From assembly GCA_937898625.1 (NCBI GenBank), contig CALEJF010000016.1, positions 3,063-67,062 of the forward strand: DNA of 64,000 nucleotides, read 5' to 3'. The notes under the pieces were generated by a model. That model was not told where the DNA came from and made no database searches. It was given only the letters and a program-made list of their open reading frames with translations. This DNA is from an uncultured Clostridia bacterium. Its GTDB lineage: Bacteria > Bacillota > Clostridia > Oscillospirales > Acutalibacteraceae. The position numbers were made by a program, and so were the translations under genes. Shown here piece after piece: positions 33,433 through 42,307 of the stretch; position 1 is the stretch's first letter, and every line of letters begins with the position of its first letter.

Positions 33433-34869
33433 ATGGAGCTTATTTTCAAATCTGAAAAATCCTTAAAGAGAATACAACAAATCAGAGCCTTTCTTTTAAG
33501 TGATAAATGGATGGCGATTTTATTCTGTTTCTGCAGTGTGCTAACTACACTTGCGGCTTTATTCCCTGATGCCCAATTTGATATAATAGGTACAATTATA
33601 GGTGTTTATATTTCTGCTTTTTGTTTTACTCTAAGTGATGATATAATGGCAATATTAGCACCATTTTCATTAACTGCTCTTGTAGCCATAAAGTGCTACG
33701 ACTCTTTTGATGCTTTTATGAGTTTCAAGTGGTTTATTGTTCCTGTTATACCTTTTGTATTGTTTCCGTTGGTTGCGTATTGGAAAAGGATTACTACAAA
33801 GGGGTCAATGTTCAAACCAATGGTATTTGTGTCAATAGCAATTCTTTTGGGTGGATTTGGCTTTATTCTGCCTGAAGAATATCTTGCTCCCACATCCCTC
33901 TATCATATGATTGGGCTGGGATTTGGAATGGTACTTATTTATTCTTTCTTTTATGCACAGATTGGCGGAAAAGAAAGAGATTACTCCCTTATAGATTACC
34001 TTACAAAGGTTATGGTACTTGCAGGATGTTTCGCAACTTTTATGGTGTTTTCATACTATATTATCAATATAAATGAGGTTATTGACAAGGGCGGAATTAT
34101 CTTTATGCAGTGGCGTAACAATTGTTCCACAACCCTTATGATAACAATTCCTTTTGCATTTTTAATGGCAAATAAGAGGTCATATGCAACAGTCTTTGGA
34201 TTTTTATTTTATTTGGCAATTCTGCTTACAGGTTCCCGTGGCGGAATGGTTTTCGGCTCAATCGAAATTGTTATGTGTATCGTAATGTATATGCTTTACG
34301 ATAAGAGAAGAAGATTGGCGTATGTGATTATCTGTGCCTGTGCTTTGTTTGGATGCCTCGCCTTTGCACCTGAAATTACAAAGTTTTTGGGTCATACCAT
34401 TGACAGACTCTTTAGTGCAGTTAATGGTTTCCTTATGGGCGAAAGTACAGAGATACGTGCGATTCACTATGCACGAGGTATAAACGATTTTCTTTCTAAT
34501 CCGATTTTTGGTACTGGACTTGGTTATATGGGTAATCGCGATGTTCACGCATCAGTTGATTTTGCATTGTGTTGGTATCACTGTGCACCAATTCAGGTGT
34601 GTGCAAGTTTTGGAACGGTGGGAATAATAGCCTTCCTTTATCAATTTATAAGACGAAATATGTTAATCTGGCGAAGAGCAACTCTTTTTAATATGACAAT
34701 TTTTCTGTCGTATATCAGCCTTGAAATGATGTCGCTGGTAAATCCCGGAATATTCTGTCCTGTCCCATATCTGTTGTATATTACAATTTTTATGGTTGTG
34801 GTGGAAAAATGTGATGGTGAGTTTCAGGAAAAACTCATTATTCGTGAAAAGAAGATAAAACAAAAATAA
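33433..34869 (+). CDS. O-antigen ligase/polymerase-like (Wzy/WaaL fold) membrane protein
   Basis: A 478-residue polytopic membrane protein with about 11-12 helices. The O-antigen ligase/polymerase signature is ILLTGSRGGMVFGSIEI near residues 268-284. The long extracellular loop with ESTEIRAIHYARGINDFLSN and PIFGTGLGYMGN is typical. Such proteins join or polymerise surface glycans at the outer face of the membrane. In a Gram-positive host this could be a teichoic or capsular polysaccharide step. It stands alone with its own promoter and terminator, so no glycan cluster helps name the substrate. Confidence 0.85.
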   Translation: MELIFKSEKSLKRIQQIRAFLLSDKWMAILFCFCSVLTTLAALFPDAQFDIIGTIIGVYISAFCFTLSDDIMAILAPFSLTALVAIKCYDSFDAFMSFKWFIVPVIPFVLFPLVAYWKRITTKGSMFKPMVFVSIAILLGGFGFILPEEYLAPTSLYHMIGLGFGMVLIYSFFYAQIGGKERDYSLIDYLTKVMVLAGCFATFMVFSYYIININEVIDKGGIIFMQWRNNCSTTLMITIPFAFLMANKRSYATVFGFLFYLAILLTGSRGGMVFGSIEIVMCIVMYMLYDKRRRLAYVIICACALFGCLAFAPEITKFLGHTIDRLFSAVNGFLMGESTEIRAIHYARGINDFLSNPIFGTGLGYMGNRDVHASVDFALCWYHCAPIQVCASFGTVGIIAFLYQFIRRNMLIWRRATLFNMTIFLSYISLEMMSLVNPGIFCPVPYLLYITIFMVVVEKCDGEFQEKLIIREKKIKQK

Positions 34870-34872
34870 AGA

Positions 34873-34902
34873 AAAAGGACTTGACTTATAAGTCCTTTTT
34901 TG
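34873..34902 (+). terminator. Terminator overlapping the rpsF promoter
   Basis: AAAAGGACTT/AAGTCCTTTT (34873-34882 with 34890-34899) is followed by T. Its loop contains the -35 box of the next promoter. Confidence 0.85.
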
Positions 34903-34909
34903 TTATAAT
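34881..34909 (+). promoter_or_regulatory. Promoter of rpsF-ssb-rpsR
   Basis: TTGACT (34881-34886), 17 bp and TATAAT (34904-34909). The -35 box lies inside the upstream terminator hairpin. Transcription would start near 34,916. Confidence 0.75.
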
Positions 34910-34915
34910 TCATAT

Positions 34916-34990
34916 TTGCTATGGACAAATTTGTATGGTCCATATCCTTCCTCCCAAGGAGAGTTTGGGGGGCAAAGTCCATAAGGAGGT
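34916..34990 (+). promoter_or_regulatory. rpsF leader with alternative pairings (candidate S6 autoregulatory site)
   Basis: ATGGAC (34921-34926) can pair with GTCCAT at 34938-34943 or at 34977-34982, the latter reinforced by TTTG/CAAA. CCTCC (34950-34954) can pair with GGAG at 34958-34961 or with the real ribosome-binding site GGAGG (34985-34989). The two choices would expose or hide translation start. Ribosomal protein S6 operons are often autoregulated by a leader bound by S6:S18; whether this is that motif is inference. Confidence 0.6.
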
Positions 34991-34998
34991 GTAAAAGA

Positions 34999-35277
34999 AT
35001 GTCAAAGTATGAGACTATTATGGTTTACTCACTTACAAAGGGTGAGGAGGCTGCAAAAGAGCTTGTAGAAAAATTCAAGGCTCTTATGGAATCAAACGGC
35101 ACTCTTGAAAGCGTTGATGAGTGGGGCAAGAGAAGACTCGCTTACCTTATCAATGACGAGGCTGAAGGTTACTATGTTCTCTTTAACTATGAAGCAGAAG
35201 CAGGTTTCCCAGCAGAGCTTGAGCGTGTTGCAAAGATTACTGACGGTGTTCTCCGTACATTAATCGTTAAGAAGTAA
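34999..35277 (+). CDS. rpsF: 30S ribosomal protein S6 (bS6)
   Basis: A 92-residue protein of the small ribosomal subunit, binding 16S rRNA together with S18. It opens MSKYETIMVYSLTKGEEAAKE, cut here for length, and includes WGKRRLAYLINDEAEGYYVL and ITDGVLRTLIVKK, all typical of bS6. The ATG at 34999 is set by AAGGAGG; the frame is open upstream to 34921 but that part is the leader. It heads the classical rpsF-ssb-rpsR operon, with a 16-bp gap to ssb. Confidence 0.97.
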   Translation: MSKYETIMVYSLTKGEEAAKELVEKFKALMESNGTLESVDEWGKRRLAYLINDEAEGYYVLFNYEAEAGFPAELERVAKITDGVLRTLIVKK

Positions 35278-35293
35278 TCGGAGGTAAAGATTT

Positions 35294-35755
35294 ATGTTAA
35301 ACAGCGTAATTATTATGGGCAGACTTACTGCAGACCCCGAACTTCGCACAACACCAAGTGGTGTTTCAGTAACACGTTTTACTGTTGCAGTTGACCGTCG
35401 TTTCCAAAGACAGGGTGAGGACAGACAGACTGACTTCATCGGTGTTGTTGCATGGAGACAAACAGCAGATTTCGTGACAAGATTTTTCAAAAAAGGTCAG
35501 ATGATTGCTGTTCAGGGTTCACTTCAGGTTAGTAACTATGAAGATAAGAACGGAAATAAGCGTACAAACTATGATGTTGTAGCTGATAATGTTTCTTTCT
35601 GCGGCAGCAAGAGTGAAAGCGGTAACTTTGGCGCAAGACAGGAATCAGCACCGGCTGTTTCTTACCAGAGCGCAGATGCAGGCAGTTTCTCAGTTTTACC
35701 CGACGACAACCAGGGATTCCCATTTGCAGATGACGATGAGGGACTCCCATTCTAA
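35294..35755 (+). CDS. ssb: Single-stranded DNA-binding protein
   Basis: A 153-residue SSB. The OB fold is at residues 1-105: MLNSVIIMGRLTADPELR, RFTVAVDRRF and DFIGVVAWRQTADFVTRFF. A disordered linker follows. The acidic tip DDDEGLPF recruits replication and repair partners. The start follows GGAGG with a good distance. It lies between rpsF and rpsR as in most Firmicutes, so this is the main replicative SSB. Confidence 0.97.
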   Translation: MLNSVIIMGRLTADPELRTTPSGVSVTRFTVAVDRRFQRQGEDRQTDFIGVVAWRQTADFVTRFFKKGQMIAVQGSLQVSNYEDKNGNKRTNYDVVADNVSFCGSKSESGNFGARQESAPAVSYQSADAGSFSVLPDDNQGFPFADDDEGLPF

Positions 35756-35782
35756 GTAAATCTTAATAGGAGGAAAACTATA

Positions 35783-36025
35783 ATGGCATACGATAAAAAC
35801 GCAAGACCTAACAGAAAAGGTCGTAAAAAAGTTTGTGCATTTTGTGTAGAAAAAGTTGAGAAAATCGACTACAAAGATACAGCAAAGCTTCGTCGTTACA
35901 CATCAGAAAGAGCAAAGATTCTTCCTCGCCGTGTAACAGGCACTTGTGCATATCATCAGAGAGAGCTTACAACAGCTATCAAAAGAGCTCGTCAAATCGC
36001 TCTCATGCCTTACACAAACGACTAA
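35783..36025 (+). CDS. rpsR: 30S ribosomal protein S18 (bS18), zinc-binding form
   Basis: An 80-residue small-subunit protein, partner of S6. The signature KIDYKDTAKLRRYTSERAKI is followed by LPRRVTGTCAYHQRELTTAI. A CAFC pair near residue 18 with CAYH near residue 54 suggests the C+ zinc-binding form. AGGAGG precedes the ATG. It ends the operon and is followed by a terminator. Confidence 0.97.
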   Translation: MAYDKNARPNRKGRKKVCAFCVEKVEKIDYKDTAKLRRYTSERAKILPRRVTGTCAYHQRELTTAIKRARQIALMPYTND

Positions 36026-36034
36026 TAAGAGATT

Positions 36035-36062
36035 AAGCCACTCAATCGAGTGGCTTTTTTGT
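36035..36062 (+). terminator. Terminator of the rpsF-ssb-rpsR operon
   Basis: AAGCCACTC/GAGTGGCTT (36035-36043 with 36048-36056) is followed by six T. Confidence 0.92.
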
Positions 36063-36096
36063 TTGTGGTTAAGAAATGAAACTACATTTGCCAAAC

Positions 36097-36234
36097 AAAT
36101 TTGAATTTATCGGGGAGTTCGTTGTAGGGGTCGGCGTCCTCGACGACCCGAACCAAATGAATAGATAAGCCAACGGCGGGTCGTCGAGGACGCCGACCCC
36201 TACGAATTGTTTATCCCGATAAACTCCCAATTTG
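36097..36234. repeat. Non-coding element with end motifs and a 26-bp perfect palindrome
   Basis: Ends are AAATTTGAATTTATCGGGG (36097-36115) and CCCGATAAACTCCCAATTTG (36215-36234), imperfect inverted copies. Inside, 36124-36149 (GTAGGGGTCGGCGTCC onward) is the exact inverse of 36178-36203, separated by 28 bp. The inside is G+C-rich, unlike the flanks. Confidence 0.75.
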
Positions 36235-36292
36235 AATAACAAATTAAACAAAAAAACGACCACAAACCGTTGTAGGAATGTGGTCATTATTT

Positions 36293-37750
36293 TCATTTGT
36301 GAGCGTTACAGTTTGCACAATTTCCTGTGCAACCGCTAAATTCAGCCTTGCCCTCATCTGTATCACGATAATACTGGGTGTGGGTATCTCTATGTTTTGT
36401 GCTGTTCCAGATTTCCTCTGCAACAGGAGCCCAGTCCTTTGCGTACTCGTCACATTTACTGCAAAGCTCTTCAACAGTTTCCTGATGCTGTAAATCGGAC
36501 GATTTTGCACCTGTCTGATTGATTATCTCGCGAAGCCTTTCGGGATTTTCAAGCATTGGACACGGACGAAGATGATTATCGTTAAACGGTTGATTTTTAT
36601 AATATGTCATAAAGAGGGGTCGCTGTAATGCCTCTAAAAGTGTGTGTGTACGGATATTTGAATCAGAGAAGTGAATGAATACGCATGGTTCAATATCGCC
36701 TGCAGAGTTAATGTGGAAGTAGTTTCGTCCACCTGCAATACAACCGCCAACATATTCACCGTCATTCTGGAAGTCCATAATGAAAATTGGCTTACCGGTT
36801 TTACCATTACGCATTTTTTTGTTCCAGAAATAGAGTTCTTTTCTCTGTTCAGGTGTAGGAACAAGCTCTTTATCTCCACCGATACCAACAGGCATATAGT
36901 TGAAATTGAGCATATATTTAGCACCTTTATTGATGATGAAATCAACAAACTCGTCACTTGTAACGGTGTCGAGGTTTTTTCTTGTGTAGCATACGGAAAC
37001 ACCAAAAATACACTTGTTCTTTTTAAGTAAATCCATAGCTTTCAGTGTAGTCTGGTAAGCACCCTCGCCGCGACGCCAGTCGTTGGACTCTTCGTTGCCT
37101 TCAAGGCTCAATGCAAGAGTAATATTACCGATGCGATTCATTTCGTCGCAGAAAGCTTGGTCAACAAGAGTAGCGTTTGTGAAAATGAGGAAGATGCAAT
37201 CTTTGTTGTTTTCACAGATTTGAAGAACCTCTTTTTTCTTAATAAGAGGCTCACCACCTGTAAGCCAATAGAAATGGCAACCTAATTCTTTACCCTGAGT
37301 CACAATGCTTTGCATCTCGTCAAGAGTTAAATTTTGCTTGTGACCATATTCTGCCGACCAACAACCCTTACAATTAAGGTTGCAAGCACTTGTAGGGTCA
37401 AAAAGAATATTAAAAGGAATGTTGCACTTGTACTTTTCGCGGTTAGCTCGGACTTTCTTTGTGCCGTAGTAACCTGCATCAATACCAAAAGAAAGAAGCA
37501 TTTGTTTAAGCACATTTCTGTCAATGTCATTTACAAGACTGATAGCAAACTGAGTCCAAATATTGTTCTTATCCTGTGCAACTTCCTGAAATTTTTTAAA
37601 GTTTTCAGGTGGGAAAATCTTGTTAAAGATTGGCTCAATCTTTTTGCTTAATTTTACAATATTAGCATGTGGGTCTCTATCAATGTATTTAAGCAATCGG
37701 TCAAGAGTAAATCCGAGACCGGCTTTTTGAAGATTGTAAAATGCTTTCAT
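36293..37750 (-). CDS. Radical SAM protein with SPASM-like C-terminal cysteines
   Basis: A 485-residue protein. The radical SAM motif C-x3-C-x2-C is SACNLNCKGCWSAEYGH near residue 125, followed by YWLTGGEPLIKK. Later cysteine groups in GGCIAGGRNYFHINSAGD, EPCVFIHFSD, RPCPMLENP, ELCSKCDEYAK and the terminal GCTGNCANCNAHK look like auxiliary-cluster ligands. About 110 helical residues precede the core. The substrate is unknown; no peptide precursor is seen nearby. The ATG at 37750 is chosen because AAAGGAAG lies before it, rather than the ATG at 37765. It stands alone. Confidence 0.85.
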   Translation of the reverse strand: MKAFYNLQKAGLGFTLDRLLKYIDRDPHANIVKLSKKIEPIFNKIFPPENFKKFQEVAQDKNNIWTQFAISLVNDIDRNVLKQMLLSFGIDAGYYGTKKVRANREKYKCNIPFNILFDPTSACNLNCKGCWSAEYGHKQNLTLDEMQSIVTQGKELGCHFYWLTGGEPLIKKKEVLQICENNKDCIFLIFTNATLVDQAFCDEMNRIGNITLALSLEGNEESNDWRRGEGAYQTTLKAMDLLKKNKCIFGVSVCYTRKNLDTVTSDEFVDFIINKGAKYMLNFNYMPVGIGGDKELVPTPEQRKELYFWNKKMRNGKTGKPIFIMDFQNDGEYVGGCIAGGRNYFHINSAGDIEPCVFIHFSDSNIRTHTLLEALQRPLFMTYYKNQPFNDNHLRPCPMLENPERLREIINQTGAKSSDLQHQETVEELCSKCDEYAKDWAPVAEEIWNSTKHRDTHTQYYRDTDEGKAEFSGCTGNCANCNAHK

Positions 37751-37985
37751 AATGCTTCCTTTCATAGTATTTTAATTTTTCAATATCTATCTATTTTAGT
37801 CTAATTTGAAGATAAAGTCAACGATTTTTAAATGTCTGTAACTATATTTTAATGGAAAAGTGGTTAATTTATACCAAAAAGGAAAAAATAATTGAAAATT
37901 AAGGAAAAGTAAATTACTAAAACAGTAGAAAAAAGATGCAAAATATGGTATATTTAATTATCTATATAATAAGGGTGACAAACGA

Positions 37986-39263
37986 ATGAACAATAAAATG
38001 TATACAGAGATTGCAAAAGGCGTAAAGTTTCTCTGTGTAAACACTGATAAATTCAAAACAAACTGTATTAAGGTGGACTTTTTTCTGCCAATAGGTGAGT
38101 ATTTTCCGGCGCAAAATGTACTTGTAGGCTATATGGAGCATACATCAAAGAAATATAACACCATAAAGGCTTTCAACTCAAAAGTTGAGGGTATGTACAA
38201 TGCTTGCTTTGATACTCATATTTCAGCAGTGGGCGACAAAGTAAGAATAAGATTTTCAATGGAAATTCTTGACGATAAATTCAGTCTTGACGGAAAATCT
38301 ATTTCAGAAGAAGCAATTGATTTCCTTGTGGAGATTCTTGAAAATCCAAATTGTACGGAAAAGGGCTTTGATGAAGATTTGACAACTCGTGAAATTCGTT
38401 TCACTCTTGAAAACATTGAGGCTATGAAGAACGATAAAAGAGCCTACGCTGTTTCTCGTGCTCGTCAATTGATGTGCAAGAATGAGCCTTTTGGAATTGA
38501 TTACGAAAAACTTGAAGAAGATGTAAAAAAACTTAACAGTAAGCAACTTTTAGATGCTTATAATAATATGCTCCAGACTGCCACGGTTGTAATAACTGCT
38601 TGTGGTAGTATTAATGGCGAAATGCTTAGTAAAAAGTTTAAATCCTTCGCTGATAAAATCGAAAACAGAAACCCTGCTACTCTTGAAACAATTTTTGTTA
38701 CAAAAGCAGACGAAACTCGTTATTTTACCGAGGAAATGGATGTTAATCAGGCAAAACTTGTAATCGGTCTTCGTGCGGGTATGGAAAACGAAAACGACAA
38801 CTATTTCGCATACAGAGTTATGACGGATATTTTTGGTGGTGGACCGTATTCAAGGCTTTTTCTTAATGTCCGTGAAAAAATGAGCCTTTGCTATTATTGT
38901 GGTGCAAGGCTTAATCGTGAAAAAGGAATTATCTTTATTCAAAGTGGTATTGAAGAGGAAAACTACGAAAAAGCACTTGCAGAAATTCTTAACCAACTTG
39001 ATATTATGAAAAAGGGCGAATTTACTGACGAAGACTTTAAGTCTTCAATTATAGCTCTTTGCGATGCATTTAAAGGTGTTGAAGATTCACCTGTTTCAGT
39101 TTGCAATTTTTATAGCTCACAGGAATTTGACGAAGAAGTTATCAGTGGTGAAGAATTTGCAAAGAAAATCGGTGCAGTTACCCGCGAACAGGTAATTGAA
39201 TGTGCAAAGAAAGTTACTGTTGATACAGTTTATTTGTTGAAAGGGGAGGAAAACAATGACTAA
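37986..39263 (+). CDS. M16-family peptidase-like protein YfmF (inactive partner)
   Basis: A 425-residue insulinase-like (M16) protein with the two-lobed fold. The zinc motif H-x-x-E-H is absent; at that place the text is NVLVGYMEHTSKKYNT. The later MTDIFGGGPYSRLFLNVRE segment and the R/Y-rich lobe are retained. This is the pattern of the non-catalytic YmfF/YfmF partner of a heterodimer. NCBI-style naming links this pair to EF-P 5-aminopentanol modification. It overlaps the active partner gene by 8 bp, so the two are made together. Confidence 0.85.
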   Translation: MNNKMYTEIAKGVKFLCVNTDKFKTNCIKVDFFLPIGEYFPAQNVLVGYMEHTSKKYNTIKAFNSKVEGMYNACFDTHISAVGDKVRIRFSMEILDDKFSLDGKSISEEAIDFLVEILENPNCTEKGFDEDLTTREIRFTLENIEAMKNDKRAYAVSRARQLMCKNEPFGIDYEKLEEDVKKLNSKQLLDAYNNMLQTATVVITACGSINGEMLSKKFKSFADKIENRNPATLETIFVTKADETRYFTEEMDVNQAKLVIGLRAGMENENDNYFAYRVMTDIFGGGPYSRLFLNVREKMSLCYYCGARLNREKGIIFIQSGIEEENYEKALAEILNQLDIMKKGEFTDEDFKSSIIALCDAFKGVEDSPVSVCNFYSSQEFDEEVISGEEFAKKIGAVTREQVIECAKKVTVDTVYLLKGEENND

Positions 39264-40533
39264 TATTAAAGAGATAAAAAATGACCTCCTCAAGGATTCA
39301 TATTTTGAAATTGACCATTCTTCAGGTTTTAAAATTTTTGTTTATCCAAAGGATAATTTTTCTTCATCCTATGCAGTATTCGGAACAAAATATGGCTCAA
39401 TCGACACTTGTTTCAAACTCCAGGGAAATGAAAAATTCACAGAAGTGCCCGAGGGTATTGCCCACTTTTTAGAGCATAAGCTTTTTGAAAGTGAAGAGCT
39501 TGATGCCTTTGCAAGATATGCTAAAACGGGCGCATCTGCAAATGCTTACACATCCTTTGACAAGACTTGCTATCTTTTTTCCTGCACGGGTAATTTTGAG
39601 GACTCTCTTGAAATCTTACTTGATTTTGTAAGCAACCCATATTTTACAGAGCAAACAGTACAGAAAGAGCAGGGCATTATCGGGCAGGAAATCAGAATGT
39701 ATGAAGATGAGCCCGGTTGGGAATCTCTTTTCGTTTTGCTTCGTGCTATGTACCACGAGCATCCTGTAAGAATTGATATTGCAGGCACAGTTGAGTCCAT
39801 AAGTCACATTACTGCGGACTTACTTTATGAGTGCTACAACACATTTTATAACCCTGCAAATATGGCTCTTGCAGTTGCAGGTAATGTAACAGTTGAACAA
39901 GTGCTTAGAATCGCAGACAAGATGCTCAAACCAAAGGAGAGCAAGAAGATAGAGCGTAAATTCTGCCAAGAACCGGCAACAGTAGTTGAAAAAACTGCTA
40001 CCAAGAATTTGTCAGTTGCTATGCCTATTTTTGCAATCGGCTTTAAAGAGGATATCAAATCACCATTGAGAACACTTAAAGAGTCAATGGAAAGTAACAT
40101 CTTGCTTGACATTATTGCAGGACCAACATCTTCACTCTACGAAGAAATGCTTAATGATAACTTAATCAATACAACCTTTGATACAGAGTATTTTGAGGGT
40201 TACGGCTATTCTGCACATATTTTCAACGGCGAAAGTGCAGATTATGAAAAAGTTCGCGAAAGAATAAATGAGGAAATCACAAAACTTATGGAAACCGGTG
40301 TTGATGAAGAATCATTCCAGAGAATAAAGAAAAAGCACTATGGAAGTCTTATTATGGATTTCGACAGTATTGATTCCATAAGCAACTCTTTAATCAGCGC
40401 GCATTTTAACGGTGAAGGTCTTTTTGACCAACTTAAAATCCTTGAAAGCATTACAGTAGAGGACATTAATCGTCGCCTTAAAGAGGCATTAAATGTTGAA
40501 AATTCCTCAATGTCAGTAATTAAGCAGAAATAA
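39256..40533 (+). CDS. M16-family zinc peptidase YfmH-like
   Basis: A 425-residue M16 peptidase. The inverted zinc motif is VPEGIAHFLEHKLFE (H-F-L-E-H) near residue 73, with the distal Glu expected in EQTVQKEQGIIGQEIRMYED. It is the catalytic partner of the upstream gene (YmfH/YfmH type). AAGGGGAGG precedes the ATG. A 12-bp gap leads to lgt. The target in the cell is not known. Confidence 0.88.
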   Translation: MTNIKEIKNDLLKDSYFEIDHSSGFKIFVYPKDNFSSSYAVFGTKYGSIDTCFKLQGNEKFTEVPEGIAHFLEHKLFESEELDAFARYAKTGASANAYTSFDKTCYLFSCTGNFEDSLEILLDFVSNPYFTEQTVQKEQGIIGQEIRMYEDEPGWESLFVLLRAMYHEHPVRIDIAGTVESISHITADLLYECYNTFYNPANMALAVAGNVTVEQVLRIADKMLKPKESKKIERKFCQEPATVVEKTATKNLSVAMPIFAIGFKEDIKSPLRTLKESMESNILLDIIAGPTSSLYEEMLNDNLINTTFDTEYFEGYGYSAHIFNGESADYEKVRERINEEITKLMETGVDEESFQRIKKKHYGSLIMDFDSIDSISNSLISAHFNGEGLFDQLKILESITVEDINRRLKEALNVENSSMSVIKQK

Positions 40534-40545
40534 GGAGGAGAGATT

Positions 40546-41454
40546 ATGAAGTTTTTAACAGACCATACTCTTGTTGAGTTTCCGGGACTTGGTTGGGAGT
40601 TTGATGTATATGCAAATTTTCTTGAAATCCCAATGGGTGACGGAGTCATTACAATTAAGTTTTATGGTGTTATTATAGCCTTCGGTTTTATTCTTGCTGC
40701 TCTTTTTGGGGGCAGAAAGGCTTATACTTGGAAAATGAGCCTTGACAGTATGGTGGATGTGCTGATTTATGGCATTATCGGTGCTGTTGTAGGCGCAAGA
40801 CTTTATTATGTTATCTTCCAATGGGATTATTACAAGGACCACCTTGGAGATATAGTTAAAATCTGGGAAGGTGGACTTGCCATTTATGGTGGCATTATCG
40901 GTGGTATTATAGTTGCATATTTTGTTTGTAAAAAAACAGGACTTAAATTTGTTAAGTTACTTGACCTTTTTGGTATGAGCCTGCTTATTGGGCAGGGAAT
41001 CGGCAGATGGGGTAACTACACTAATCAGGAAGCCTTTGGTACAAACACAACTCTTCCTTGGGGTATGACAAGTGATAAGATTGTTGCTTACATAAACAGC
41101 AATCAAGCAGAATTTGTGCAAAATGGTATTGAAATGGACCCCAATTTACCGGTACATCCAACTTTTCTTTACGAATCACTTTGGTGTCTTTTTGGATTTG
41201 TTGTCCTTTACATTGTTTGTCAAAAATTCTATAAATTCGACGGACAATTGTTTTTAGGTTACGGAATTATCTACGGCATTGAAAGAACCTTCGTGGAAGG
41301 ACTTCGTACGGATAGTCTTTATATTGGGGACACAACTCTTCGTGCATCACAGGTATTGTCACTTGCAATAGTTGTTGTTTGTACAATACTTACAATATAT
41401 AATTTTGTGAAACTTAAAAAGTCCAAATCAGCGGAGGTGCAGGAGAATGTATAA
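40546..41454 (+). CDS. lgt: Prolipoprotein diacylglyceryl transferase
   Basis: A 302-residue membrane enzyme that moves diacylglycerol from phosphatidylglycerol to the lipobox Cys of prelipoproteins. The Lgt signature is GQGIGRWGNYTNQEAFG near residue 148. GGLAIYGGIIGG near residue 108 and the C-terminal GIERTFVEGLRTDSLYI are conserved. Seven membrane helices are predicted. GGAGG precedes the ATG. The stop overlaps the folD start by 8 bp. Confidence 0.96.
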   Translation: MKFLTDHTLVEFPGLGWEFDVYANFLEIPMGDGVITIKFYGVIIAFGFILAALFGGRKAYTWKMSLDSMVDVLIYGIIGAVVGARLYYVIFQWDYYKDHLGDIVKIWEGGLAIYGGIIGGIIVAYFVCKKTGLKFVKLLDLFGMSLLIGQGIGRWGNYTNQEAFGTNTTLPWGMTSDKIVAYINSNQAEFVQNGIEMDPNLPVHPTFLYESLWCLFGFVVLYIVCQKFYKFDGQLFLGYGIIYGIERTFVEGLRTDSLYIGDTTLRASQVLSLAIVVVCTILTIYNFVKLKKSKSAEVQENV

Positions 41455-42307
41455 GATTATTGATGGTAAAGAGGTTTCCGCGTCAGTAAGAAACGAAATC
41501 AAAGCAGAGGTTGAAAACCTCAAAGCGCAAGGCAAAAAAACAGGTCTTGCAGTTGTAATTGTTGGTAATAACCCAGCTTCGCGAGTATATGTTAATAACA
41601 AGAAAAAAGGCTGCGAAGAAGTGGGAATGGAGTCATTTGAATATGCTCTTTCTGAAGAAACAACCACAGAAGAATTGTTAGAATTAGTTGAAAAACTCAA
41701 CAATGACGATGCAGTTGATGGTATTCTCTGTCAGTTGCCACTACCAAAACAGATTGATGAGAAAAAAGTTCTTAATGCAATCGTACCACATAAGGATGTT
41801 GACGCATTTCACCCTGTAAACACGGGCCATATTATGATTGGCGACCATTCATTTTTGCCTTGCACACCTGCAGGAATTATGGAAATGCTAAAGTATTATG
41901 ATATTTCTGTTGAGGGTAAGGAATGTGTTGTAATCGGCAGAAGTAATATTGTAGGAAAGCCTATGGCTATGCTTTTGCTCGGTCAGAATGGTACTGTTAC
42001 AATCTGTCATTCGCGCACAAAAGACCTTGCAGAGGTGACAAAACGAGCAGATATTCTCGTTGCTGCAGTGGGTATTGCATATTTCGTAAAAGAGGATATG
42101 GTAAAAGACGGCGCGGTTGTAATTGATGTTGGTATGAACAGAAATCAAGAGGGCAAGCTTTGTGGAGATGTTGATTTTGAGAATGTTAAAGATAAATGCT
42201 CATTTATCACTCCGGTCCCTGGTGGTGTAGGACCAATGACAATTACAATGTTATTAAAGAATACACTCACAGCATCAAGAAATCATTTAATGAATAATGA
42301 AGGATGA
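41447..42307 (+). CDS. folD: Bifunctional methylenetetrahydrofolate dehydrogenase/cyclohydrolase FolD
   Basis: A 286-residue cytosolic enzyme interconverting 5,10-methylene-, methenyl- and 10-formyl-THF. Signatures are SRVYVNNKKKGCEEVGM (catalytic Lys), DGILCQLPLPKQID, VVIGRSNIVGKPMAMLL (NAD(P) site) and ITPVPGGVGPMTITMLL. Length is normal. The last codons (NHLMNNEG) run into a repeat of the GAATAATGAA type, so the native end may have been altered. GGAGG within lgt serves as the ribosome-binding site. Confidence 0.96.
   Translation: MYKIIDGKEVSASVRNEIKAEVENLKAQGKKTGLAVVIVGNNPASRVYVNNKKKGCEEVGMESFEYALSEETTTEELLELVEKLNNDDAVDGILCQLPLPKQIDEKKVLNAIVPHKDVDAFHPVNTGHIMIGDHSFLPCTPAGIMEMLKYYDISVEGKECVVIGRSNIVGKPMAMLLLGQNGTVTICHSRTKDLAEVTKRADILVAAVGIAYFVKEDMVKDGAVVIDVGMNRNQEGKLCGDVDFENVKDKCSFITPVPGGVGPMTITMLLKNTLTASRNHLMNNEG

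Noticed and set aside
34921..34998. Upstream extension of rpsF
   Set aside because: It is occupied by the leader structure. bS6 proteins begin at the ATG with AAGGAGG, at 34999.
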